From Marchantia polymorpha subsp. ruderalis (taxonomy: Eukaryota; Streptophyta; Marchantiopsida; Marchantiales; Marchantiaceae): a DNA stretch of 64,000 bases. Position numbers and translations under genes: made by a program. The notes beneath the pieces were generated by a model. That model searched no databases. It was not told the DNA's origin and saw only the letters and a program-made list of their open reading frames with translations. Shown piece after piece: positions 24,431 through 35,800 of this stretch. The stretch is from assembly GCA_037833965.1 (NCBI GenBank), contig AP031353.1:5334501-5398500 (forward strand), read 5' to 3'. How positions within the stretch are numbered: position 1 is the first letter of the stretch; the number at the start of each line of letters is the position of its first letter.

Positions 24431-26529
24431 TCCGGGTCTCAAGACGCCATGTGATGTCTGCGAACATGTGAGGATTCCCGAGGCGGAAAAGCTGCTGATT
24501 TAATTATCAAGTGCTTTTTGAGAATGAGGCATAATGAGCTTCATTTGCGATTCGAAGAAAAATAGAACTTTGCTGCTGGCTGCATGCGTTCAGGATGTTT
24601 TTAAAGCATATTTCCATGTCACTCGCCCACCGAACTGACACCGGTTTTTAACCCTGGGCGTTGGAGTTCGAACAGGAATTATCTCAAATAGCTCAAGGGA
24701 TCCGATTTCTCGTCCGCCTACTGTTGATTCATGTGATCACATGCACCCTACACATCCATCCTGTGTACCCTCTCTGGTCTGCAGATTCGACTGGCTGTAC
24801 ATGAGCCTGCTCTCCTCAATGGTGGCTGGGAAACAAGTTGCTACAGAGGTCAGTCGTTCACTGCTTGCTGCCACTGAACATGAGCAGGAAACGAAACTGC
24901 AGCGAACAATCCTAAATTTCTTCCAAACACGACTTAGATAGTTGTGTTCTGATGGAAAGAGCAGTTTTGTTTGCTTGATGTGTGTCCGTGGTCTGCTAAA
25001 AGCCTTGTAAAGGACGTCTGTAATCGATCATCGTAATGGCGGTGATGCGCTCACTCTCTTTCTGAAAGCTCGCGCGTTGTGACTGTCAACATACAGCAGT
25101 CATGGATGCACTGCATTCCATTGTCTCTCGTCTTCGACTTGCTCTGCACTGGGATCTGTACAGCAGCGCTTGACGGACGATGATGGCGGTCGCCACTGTG
25201 AACCCTTTCAACCCCGAGCCACTCGAGGAGTCCTACGACGACATCGAGTATCATCCTCTGCTCAGAGTGAACAGAAAATTGCAAAAGAAAAAATGATATG
25301 TGTTTTGTAAGACGAGAGCCTGAAATATGCTCGAGGCAATAGCACGACGGAAGTTTCCAGTCTCCTTCACATTCTTCCAGGGATTCCATAGCGAGCGAGA
25401 TTTCTGAGTTGGTGATTTTTTCACTTCTTCCTCGTCTTCTTCGCAGAAAGGCGTGAGGGATGGCACATGTTGTTAGCACGCCCGGTTCCCAAGGAGGAGA
25501 ACAGTTCTGTCGATGCATGCCCTACCATTATCTCCTCCTCTCCTGCTCACCACTTGCCAGGCCCTCCCCGGCCCGGCCAGCTTGCTTTTGTACCAGCCCC
25601 AGAACCATAGACCGACTCATTGTTCTGCTTCCCCGTTTGCTCGCTTCATTGTCAGCGGATTTTGTATGGCACTATTTTAATTTCTCTTTATTCTTCTGGC
25701 ATATCTGGCAATGAAGAGGAATATGGCTCTTTTCGAGTCCTTTTGCCGAAAAGAAAAGCTCGAGAGCCCGGGTTCTAGGGCACAATGATATGAAAAAGTC
25801 GCATGATACAGCACGTTGTCATGGCATGGCTTTGCTTGGCTTGGGTGGTCCGCCTTCTCTCAGTCGAAGAGATGAAATAATATTCGGAGGAATCAGAGAA
25901 GCCGGTCTAGAACTCCTCAGCTCAGTAGCTATATCCTGGAAGGATTAGTCCACACAAATTCCGGTTTATGTCGTTGTCTTTTATGGACTTTTAAAAGGTG
26001 CAGATCTTCGTCTTTCAGGGTTAAATTTGTTGATTCCAAAAGGGGATGACTGCGTTCCCTTCCTTTCCCTTCGCTTCCCTTCTCGGAGCACATGAAGAGG
26101 AAGCTTTTGTTTACGTCTGGACTTTGTGAGCTGGTCGCCAGTTCCAAGCCAGGCACGAGTCGGCATTAAAGCGTGCGTTGAATATCTGTGCCCCCTCGTT
26201 GACGAGGATTTTGCTCGTACCATGCTGCTTGATGTTGCTCTTGATGGAAGAGGGGATTGGAGTTTTTCATTCGTGTGAGAGATGAAGGTTCTAAACCATT
26301 GCACGCGAGTCAAACACGGCGCTCGTTGCAACTTCCGGCCTCTTTAAAGGGTAGACTACCAACTCATATAATTGAATGTCCAACATGTGCTGCAGTCTAG
26401 AATTATTTAGATCCCAGTCCAAATGATAAAGTTACAATCCTACGGACTGCTGGTGCGAATTAAACTACAAATGATTCTCTCCAAGTACTGCTCGACCGAG
26501 GCTAACTCATTTGTTCCGTATCGACCAGA

Positions 26530-26740
26530 GCCCAACATTGGGTGCCCAATATGCACCCAATTGTGGGTTTGGGCTTGGGCACTGGCTATGCCCAAACCCA
26601 CCCATGCCCATGGGTTTTGGGTGATTTTATTTTTCCATGGGTGGGCACAAGTAATGCTAAGGAAGTGTTTGTCAAGATCCAACCAAGAATTGGCGTAATT
26701 TGAATAGCATGGGTGGGCACAGGTAATGCTATGGGTGTGC
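26530..26740. repeat. Compound inverted and direct repeat cluster
   Basis: A 12-bp inverted pair (GTGGGTTTGGGC at 26563-26574 and its complement at 26590-26601) sits beside a 9-bp pair built on ATTGGGTGC. A CATGGGTGGGCACA-GTAATGCTA segment occurs twice in direct orientation, about 26637-26660 and 26708-26731. The dense pattern suggests remnants of a foldback transposon. Confidence 0.6.
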
Positions 26741-26901
26741 TTAGGTCGCTGCTGATGGTTATGGTCTGGTCTGGGTGCAGATTTGAAGTAAAATGGTGGC
26801 CTCTGGTATCGACTCCCGGTACCCCATAATTTGGAATGGACTTCCATCCAGTTCTGTGGTAGACTTGAACCTGTGCGATCCATTGTCAACTCGTTTCCTT
26901 C

Positions 26902-26904
<3 letters not shown>

Positions 26905-26934
<30 letters not shown>
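26905..26934. repeat. CT dinucleotide microsatellite
   Basis: About fourteen CT units, with one interruption at the start. Confidence 0.85.
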
Positions 26935-26940
<6 letters not shown>

Positions 26941-27781
26941 GCAAATGTAATTTGTTTAAACAGGGACATCAATACACTTCTGCTCGACAATGTTGATTTC
27001 GATATGTTTTCGTTACATTTCACAAGTGCGCATAGGCCACCACGATGGCAGGTATTAACATCATTATTGTTGAGGCACAAATATCATTCTGTTTGGTTTT
27101 TCGTCTGGCACATATAACACAACATAACTTTATAAATATTGAGAGAAAATTCGTTGATGCAATCCATAATATATTATTCAGATGAGAAAAAATCACTCTT
27201 CATAAGTATCCGAAGAGTTTGAATTGATTAGTATGCATTAGGTGTAACAGTGCAAATGCTCCGTCGTGATGTGATGCTACTGGGAGTGAACCCATGTTAG
27301 CAATCCGGTTTCACAGTTGTACTATTGGACGGAGTCTTCTAATCTCGTTGTTTATGATTCTCGAGGAAGGAAGGAATGAGTGAATCATGGAGACCTTGAG
27401 ACTGACGGGATCGGATCGGGTCCACAACAGGCTTGTGATCATGAAACAGGGCGCTCAAGATATGTGTTCGCGATCGATGTGTTAGACAAAGCGTCAAAAG
27501 ATTTAAAGCGGTGGACTCGGGTAGGTAGCAGAGGTGGGGCCTCGAGCTTTTGAGATCTCTGTCTTCGGATAGACGAGCGTTTGAATATTTGGTCGCTTTA
27601 AGTCATCGTTGTGCGTCATGAGTAGCATCGGAGGCCATGCCATTTAATCCGATCCGAAGGAGGGGCGAGTTCCTCAGGCGACGGATCGCGAATAATCAGC
27701 TGCAGATGCGCGCCTTTTGCATGGCCACTCGGAAGATGGCGGGCAGCCTGATGCTATTGGATCCTCGATTCAGAACTCGCC

Positions 27782-28384
27782 ATGGTCATGTTCATGGTCG
27801 GTAGGCTTCTATCTCTCGACTCTGTGCTTCTAACTCTTTCGGTCAACGAGGCTCCCCGGAAGTTCTATCGCGAGCACGTCGGCACTTCTGAGGCATCCAG
27901 CTACGTCACAGCGATGCTCCCTCCCATCCATACCCAGGGCCAGCAGGCCCGGAAGGAGTGCAGATGCAGATGCAGCCGCACAACACCTGGCTCTCAATCT
28001 CCGAGCACATTCCCAGATGTTGGCTGCTCGAATATACCTGACGCATATGCTGCACTAGCTCTCAGAGCTGACGAGCACCAGCATATGCTTTGCGCTCTCT
28101 CGATCTCCTGCACTGGCGCAACCGACGGTCGTAGAAGAAACCGCACTAACAAATTTGAACTATCCTCTGTCAGCAGAAGCATCAGCAGCAGGCGACTGGC
28201 GCCGATGTCGTCTGAGGTTTTGAAGGCAGATAGATGCATCGATAGGCCAGACAATCAGAGGAATGACTTGGTCAGCTGCTTTGCGCAAGCACAAGCACAA
28301 GCACAAGCAAGCCTGATCTTTGTGTCGAGCTCTGCGACATGGCACTGGGCTCCGAGGGCACACTCGAATACTGTCGGGAATTGA
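27782..28384 (+). CDS. Unassigned 200-codon open reading frame
   Basis: An ATG-initiated frame of 200 codons that I do not recognise. It is Ser/Arg/Ala-rich, has a Cys/Arg patch (CRCRCSR) near residue 60, and ends after an (Ala-Gln)n stretch encoded by CAAGCA hexamers at about 28285-28310. The start of the product is moderately hydrophobic but not a clean signal peptide. It lies in a GC-rich patch, where chance open frames are common. It has no domain, and a competing minus-strand frame runs through the same DNA. I treat it as a possible orphan gene or a compositional artefact. Confidence 0.2.
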   Translation: MVMFMVGRLLSLDSVLLTLSVNEAPRKFYREHVGTSEASSYVTAMLPPIHTQGQQARKECRCRCSRTTPGSQSPSTFPDVGCSNIPDAYAALALRADEHQHMLCALSISCTGATDGRRRNRTNKFELSSVSRSISSRRLAPMSSEVLKADRCIDRPDNQRNDLVSCFAQAQAQAQASLIFVSSSATWHWAPRAHSNTVGN

Positions 28385-28399
28385 GTGTTCCATGAACGT

Positions 28400-29892
28400 C
28401 AAGATAAGCGGTGTTTGCGAGCGCTCTTCCGCTCGAGTGTGTGCTTCAGATCACGCCTGCGAGTGAGGGGAGAGGTGGTCTTGGCCCTTCCTTACTCATT
28501 GCGTGGATTGATGTGACTTTTTCTTTTCGGGTGACTGCTTTATGCTCTTTGCTCCTCTGGCTCCACTCGATGCCTCTTTTGTGTACAGTATGAACCTTGC
28601 GATGAGGATCCCACTGTCGTCGGAGAACATCGATCGATTGTCGGTATGTTGAAACAACCATCATCTTCCTTCACCACCCACATTGACACCGTATAGATTG
28701 GTGCGAACCGGGGTTGACGGAAGGACGGAAGCCTGCGAGCATATCAATGGTCGATATTCAAACTCGATAGAAGAAAATGCGCGAGGCGCACAAGTTCGAT
28801 GTGTGTGTGTGTTATCGTACAGTTTCCCTGAATCTTTACTTGCTCAGAAGAGCATAGGGAATATCCGTCGTTAGAGGCATACCACGGATGCATGAGAAGA
28901 TGCGCCTTTTATGTATCTGCCAATGCTCGTGATTCAGAAAATATATCTAAGCAAGAAGCATATTCTTCCGTGTCCACATCAAAATTCATCACTCGGGTTA
29001 ACCCATGAATCTTCAACGAGACAACCGCCACGAGACACTGAGCAGGCCAGAAAGTTCTGTAGACAATCAGCGAGCACGTGTGCAGATATTCCCGCTACAA
29101 GTACTGAAGTTGCAACAGAAAAAAAGTCAAAACATATCTTTCATGGAAGCTGTGCCTTCCAGAAGATCTCTATTTGACATGTTCAGTGGGCCATGTTGGA
29201 CAAGAGCTCGAAAATTCCAACAATTCTTACCGACGAACAACAGGCACTAAAGATTCTGATGGAGCAATTTTTTTCTCCTTATTCAAACATAAATGGTAAA
29301 ACCACCAATCACTTTACATATGGAAGATCGACAGACTTCTGACTTCACTCCCAAAACATCTCAGCGAAAGATGATAATCACCTCATATACAATGATATTT
29401 TTTGACTTGTTAGCCTCTAAGCTCAGCCTTAGCTACCGATGAACTACTGTGGGCTGAACACAAATTTTCCGGGACCGTGTTTCGAAGCCACAACCTGCAC
29501 CTACTGGATATATACAATGGCTCACTTCTAACAGTTTTTACTTACACTACGCAAGCAATTGCAATATCAGGCTATGTCTAGCTCCCCAATGTGGTCGGGG
29601 GGAGTTTTGTACAATAATAATTAAGTCACGGCCACATATCAACGGTGAATCAAGTGTAACCTCCGAACCTAATTCTACGTGCCACATCCATCTCTTCACT
29701 TGTGCCCAATCAATACAATATACACACTAGAGGGATCCTAAGATTCCAATGACACGGCAGAGGTCACCTACAGAATCACGTAAAGAATCTCGCAATCGTC
29801 TTTCAGCAGAATGCGCATACGTGAAAGAAAGTAAAAACGGCTTCACCGAAGGAGCTCCATCCCCGTCTGTGGTCATTTTGCTTCAGTGGCCT
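28400..29892. other. Intergenic DNA and 3' flank of ATG1
   Basis: No gene recognised. The right end is immediately downstream of the ATG1 stop codon and should contain its 3' untranslated region. I see no exact AATAAA on the minus strand here. Confidence 0.4.
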
Positions 29893-32800
29893 TCAAGGGG
29901 AAATGTGCATACTACAGTGATTTTGTCGAATTATGACAGAATCGGCATATCGTCGAAGTCTATACCTGTCGTTAGCGTTTAGCACTAACGGAGGATTGAG
30001 AGGCAAGTGGGGAGCTTCCACCAGAATGAAGTGAAACAATGCCGCAGCCTTCGAGTAGGCCACAGCCGCATTGCTTACATTGCCCATAAGCTCTTCTACC
30101 TGCATGGGCGAGAGAACATGTGTTGTCATAAACCGTAATTTGCTCCTTTCATGACCTGGATACTTGAAATAACTAGATACTTTTTGCTGCGATTAAAGTT
30201 GGCAATGAAATATAAGAAAAAATATCGCCTATTTCACGATTTCTTAGATGGAGAAGAGAGCAGCTAGAAGGTAAAAACTTACCGCGCCCGCCCTCCCCAC
30301 AGCCAGAGCCGCCTGGTAAATAAGCTCCATCGCGTCTTGCATTTCTGTGCAACCTGGTCACAACAAATTCCGTCAACACGATTAGGGTTATCAGCCTTAG
30401 AACAACAATCACAAACCAGCTCGCTTATGGCATCAACTTGATGCTAGGAGCCAAAATCCGTCTTCAGTGTAGCGATAATTGAGGAAAGCTACCGAGTATG
30501 AAACTACGGAGCCATCGTTAACTTCACAGAAATCCAGGTGCATTCCTCGCTCATATGAGAACACCCATTCAGTACGGAGGATGCACCAAAGTTCAACAAT
30601 TCATATTTTGTCGTCCAAAGGGGCTCAAAGGGGGCCATCCTCTAAAAGTGCACTTAAACTGAGAAAATTGTGACGTTACTTCCTACGTGATTGACTAAGA
30701 AAAAAGAGGCTGCCATATGTAGAAATTAAAGCTTAGAGAAGCTAACAATCTTAAAAAAAAGAAACAATTAATACCCTAACATTTAATTCCACTACCTAAC
30801 ATTTAATTCCACTATCTTACCATCTAGCACTCGAACATGCAAAGCCAGCTCTTCAGCCCGATCTACAGCAGCTGAAAATTCTCGCTCCATGGAAGAACAA
30901 GCAGTGGCAGCTGCTTTCTCCTGACCAGGCTCATATGCCCCGTCAGTGTAAATATTCCCATGATCGGCATAGGTTTGATTTCCTTCTTCGGCTTGCGCTG
31001 CCCATCGAATACAAACATGCAACGACTCCTTCCAGATGGCCAAACAAACCAACTGAACTGCAAATGACTCAAGTATCTGGCCTGCTTCCCGCTGCAAAAA
31101 TTTCACCGACGATGTCATTTGAGTCCTACAAAAGACCTTGGTTATCCTATCAGGTGGTCCACTTGAAGTGAAGTCCATCCTCAAAAATAGGCGAACAAGC
31201 GAATGACAAAGACACTTCGAGCGTAAGCCAGAGTAGTGGAGTGATGGCGGGATTCAAATCTGCACACATTCTCGTACCTTGTCGGTCGCAAGCTCAGTTA
31301 TTAACCGAGCACTTCGCTTAAGAGAGGCAAGTCTTTTCTGAGGATCAGGCGAGGGGCCTTCAGTTTCTTCCGGGGGTCCTTGAAATGTTTCGTGCCCAAG
31401 TGATCCGTGAGCCCATGCATAGTTCACCGAGGATTGTGGCCCTGGAGAAGCAGTAACTGACAATGGGGCACTTGAGACAGTATTTTTCTGCGGTGACCCT
31501 ACTCCTTTTACTACAACTGAGCCTTCCAGGTTAAAAGACTCTACAGACGGTATCAGGTTCCCCACTAGCACGTACTCACGCTCAATAAACTCCATTGAAT
31601 CCATCATAGCCCCTGTTTCATGCAAGCATGTTTGAGCAATGATCAGCTCCCTTTCTCAATACGAACAGCAAACCTCGAGTCCAAAGCAGAAGCAGTAAGG
31701 ATGAAACCGGAGAACCTCCACCTTCGCTAACACCTCTTTAGCTTCATTACTAGTCATACAATCAATGACGCAAGTCCACATACTCGAACAGTTAACACTC
31801 AGGATAACACCCAGCTAGGGAACGACAGAGAGTCCATCATACCAAGCTGGACGTTAAAAACATCAAGAAAACTTCGAGGTTATGGACGCTAATTACCTCC
31901 TTTAGAGGATCCAAAAGTAGCAGAGTTGTTGTATGGTTCCCTCTGCCTGTCTTCAGGCATTGCAAATCCAGGCATTTTGTTGCTCTGTGACCTCTGAAGC
32001 CTGCTTGTGGGGCTTGTTCCTAGTCCATTGGGGCTAGTTCCTAGTCCAATATTTGGCTTCGCTTTCTCCTCAAACCCAAAACCAGATCCCACTCCACGGT
32101 TCCTCGATCCGAATCCTCGGACGGCGGCAGGAGCAGTTCCCACGGAGAACTTGCCGGTCGTCCCGGCTTGAGTATGGAGCAGACTATTTGACGGTGATGC
32201 AGAGAACAACGGCGGTTTCGAATACGAGGCAGAATGTACCTCCACCGGGCCTTGATGTTCGTCATCGAGAGAAAACGGAAAGCAATCTTCTTGAGATGTA
32301 TCAGATGATTCCCCTAGGTTTTTCACAACTTGTTGAACGGGGCTCCTTTCTGCTACCTTAGGTCTGCACCATAACAATTCCCACAACTAGTCTCAATGAT
32401 GCTGAACTCGGTAAACACCTTCTGCAGCAACGCCGCACTCAAAAGCAGAGGAGAACGCTCCAACCCAGTCTTAAAGAATGGCACTTGGATATTTTATCAT
32501 ACTTGAGCAAAATGTCTTGATGAAAAACAAAGGTAAGTTTTGCAATTCTACACATGCAATGGTTAGATAATACCAACGACTCCATTTTGAGGTACGAGGA
32601 AGACCTCAACAAAACTATCGGGGTGTGCATTGCAATCCTTTTCTAAAGATCTAGGAGGTTTCATTCCAATAACAAGAGAAAAAAACGACTCATTATAGTG
32701 AAACATTCTACCAAACGAACAAGTCGTATAATTATAATTAACTTTAGCTTGAACGATCAATACTATCAAAAGCTTACTAAGATTCTCCCCCAGACTGGAG

Positions 32801-35800
32801 TACAGTCCAAACAAGATGCTTCAATGGCGACCAGTAAAGAGTCAGTTTGAGCAATACGTGGCATATTGAGCTAAGTTTGCGGATTTAGTCAGGTAGAGGT
32901 GAATTGAACAGGACCAGGTATTGACAACAGGAGAAGGATGCAACAAACTCATAAATATCAAATTCATTGGCATCTTCCGTTGTAGACCAGTTGGTTAGTA
33001 TACTCGGCTCTAACCCGAGCAACTCGGGTTCAAGTCCTGACAAAGTCAGCAGATTCTACACATTCCGTTGCTGGGAATAAAACCCGCCAACAGAATCTTC
33101 CGTTGTAGTCCAGTTGGTTAGGATACTCGGCTCTAACCCGAGCAACCCGGGTTCAAGTCCTGACAAAGTCAGCAGATTCTACACATTCCCTTGGCGGGAC
33201 TTAAACCCGCCAACAGAATCTGTAAAATTTGCTGACTTTGTCAACAGCTTCTACTTTTATGTATCAAGATCAAGTACACTGTGTGACCGTGGCTGAAAAT
33301 AAACGCCACACTCAAAAGCAGAGGAGAACGCTCGATCTTTTTGTCTCATACGACGACAAAAAGAAGAGCCTGCTTCACAACTCTATACAACGAATTCAAG
33401 GAATCTTACCTCGGTGCTTGCATAAAGTTGTGGTTAAAGAACTCTTCAAAGCTCAGTCTCTCAACTGCACAGAACCCCATAGTTGCGTTAATTCTATAAT
33501 TTGCACAAGAGTCGTAGTCAGCGCTTGTAATGAAACACATCTTTCAACAAACGAAGAAGGATCTTTGAGAACAAAAGATTGGAAGAAAGTCATGGTCTTT
33601 CTGTATGCTGGAGACGTACAATGTAGTGATTTTCCCCTCTTTCTTAAGCTCTTCTTTCAAAGGTTCCATTACCAGCTTGCTATCAATATAGAAGATTACC
33701 TGGGTTACGCTTAAGTAGTTTCCGTATCATATCAATACAATCTACGTGTAGCTCAGAAACAATGCCCTCTGGAAACTTGACCTCGTTCGTCCTTACGATG
33801 TTGAGCAGTAACTGATGTCCGAACCATGTACACAAAAACACACGGAAATATAACGTTAAGACATCATGCATCAGTTCCTGACAGCAAAGTATCAAATTAT
33901 ACCTTAAATAGGTCTAACCGACCAGAGAAGACAAAAAGTAGTTATTCAGGGTCACTTCAGCCCGAGAGAGAACCCATTAGAGCAGGTTGGTAACCAATTA
34001 TACAGGATTGTGGCACCATAGATTGCTACCGACAATATCTGCAATGAGGTGCTGCTACTGACCACACGACATATTTTACAAGTAGTAATAAGCTGAAAAT
34101 AAAATTTGACCCACGAATAGGGCAATCATACATAAAATGGAAATTGCAATTGCAGTTTGTTAATTATAATGATAACGTGAGAGTGCAGGTTTAAGTACAA
34201 ATCTCGAGAGTCACAAAGACTGAAAAGGTTGATAGGCATACATAATTTCGCCGGAATCAAATATCTTCAAGCTTGATGCAACTATCTCGTAAAGTCACCG
34301 TCCACTCCTAACGTGTTCTAGTTTGAGATAGAAATTGATAGGAGCTCACAAAATTGGTATCTAGTTGAATACCAATACCCTAGTCCCAACATTGATTCTA
34401 TTTGGCATGATAATGATGGAACACCGAGACATCTCACGAGGAAATGCTCGGCTCGCTGATTGCAAGCCCAGTTTTACTACTACTAGAAAAAACATGTCCG
34501 ACGAAAAAACAAGTGAACGAAAGAGATAGGAGCCCTTGCCTAAACTTGCAAAAGAACTCAGGCAACAGCTCTACTAAGAGCCTGAATAGGCCTACAATAG
34601 GCATCCTGCTGTAGATAATTCACACAATGGCCATGGACTACGACACAAACATGTATTTCTTCTCATGAAATAAGGTAAGGTATGTGATGTGCTCATCAAA
34701 TGAAGACATCATAGTATGAAAGAGGCGAAGTTTATGAGAAGGTTATGAACACCAAATGCTAAATATCTGAAGTCACATGACTCTCATAAGACAACAATCT
34801 CCGCACATGTGGCAAAACTTGGTGAAGAATCTTAATAGATATGTACCTGGACGTGACTGTTTCCGTGGAAAGGAGGGCGCCCAGTAACTAACTGGTAGAG
34901 GATTGCTCCTACGCTCCACAAATCTGCCTGCAAACACAAAGGTAGTAATAACATATAAAACTCGAAATCAGAGGGTCTGAGGTCAATCAAAAGTGATTGA
35001 TTAGCTTTCCAAAATATCACATTCCATATCAGATGTTTCTCATCTTTCTCCACTGCAATGAACGAACCAGACATAGTTCTCCTAGAAAATGAGAAGATAC
35101 GGCCACACAACAAATGTGAACCTTTGCATTGTACTTCTGCCTTTGTAGAATTTCCGGAGCCATGTAGAGGGGTGAACCGCATATGGTCTCAGCCATACCT
35201 TGAGGTTGCAAGGACCTAGCCATCAAACGGAGAGCATTCAATGGATATACTAAGAGGAAAAAAATCGAAGATCAAAATAACATGATAGTCTTCAGTGTCC
35301 ATCATGTGCTTCCTTTTGAATATTCCCCCTGCGTTCAAGTAGCATATAGAAACCTCCATCTACTATACATTCACAATGTAGAATTCTTCTTTGGCGCTTT
35401 CTAACGAAGCACTTCCCAAAGCGGATTGATACTTCCTAAACATACCATAATATAGGCATTTTTACCACGGTGTGATCAGTGGAAGCGTAAAATCTGAGCT
35501 AACTAAACTCATTAGCATTTGCCTCACAATCTAAAGACGGTATACCCAGCGCCCTGGTTGTGTGTGCTAGTGATAGAGTATGAAGAAGAATCGAGAATGA
35601 ATGAGGGAGTCGAACACTAGAAAACTATTGAGAGTGAAGAGGCACTCTCCATTGTGAATTTGTTCCGGCACAATTTTGGCCGCATCGCCTGGACGACGTT
35701 TTGTTCTACTATCGTTCTCAATCTGGTAAAGGAAATGGAAATTCTAAATTAAGGACAAATATTTCGTCCTCCAAATAAAGTGTGAGTGTTACAGATATGA

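Larger units (their letters stand above)
24431..27780. other. Intergenic DNA with inverted repeats and a CT tract
   Basis: No gene recognised. It holds a compound GGGT-rich inverted and direct repeat (26530-26740) and a CT dinucleotide tract (26905-26934). Confidence 0.4.

Noticed and set aside
32976-33170. A functional amber-suppressor tRNA pair
   Set aside because: The 3' acceptor strand pairs at only about four of seven positions, so a mature charged tRNA is unlikely. It is kept as a tRNA-derived repeat.
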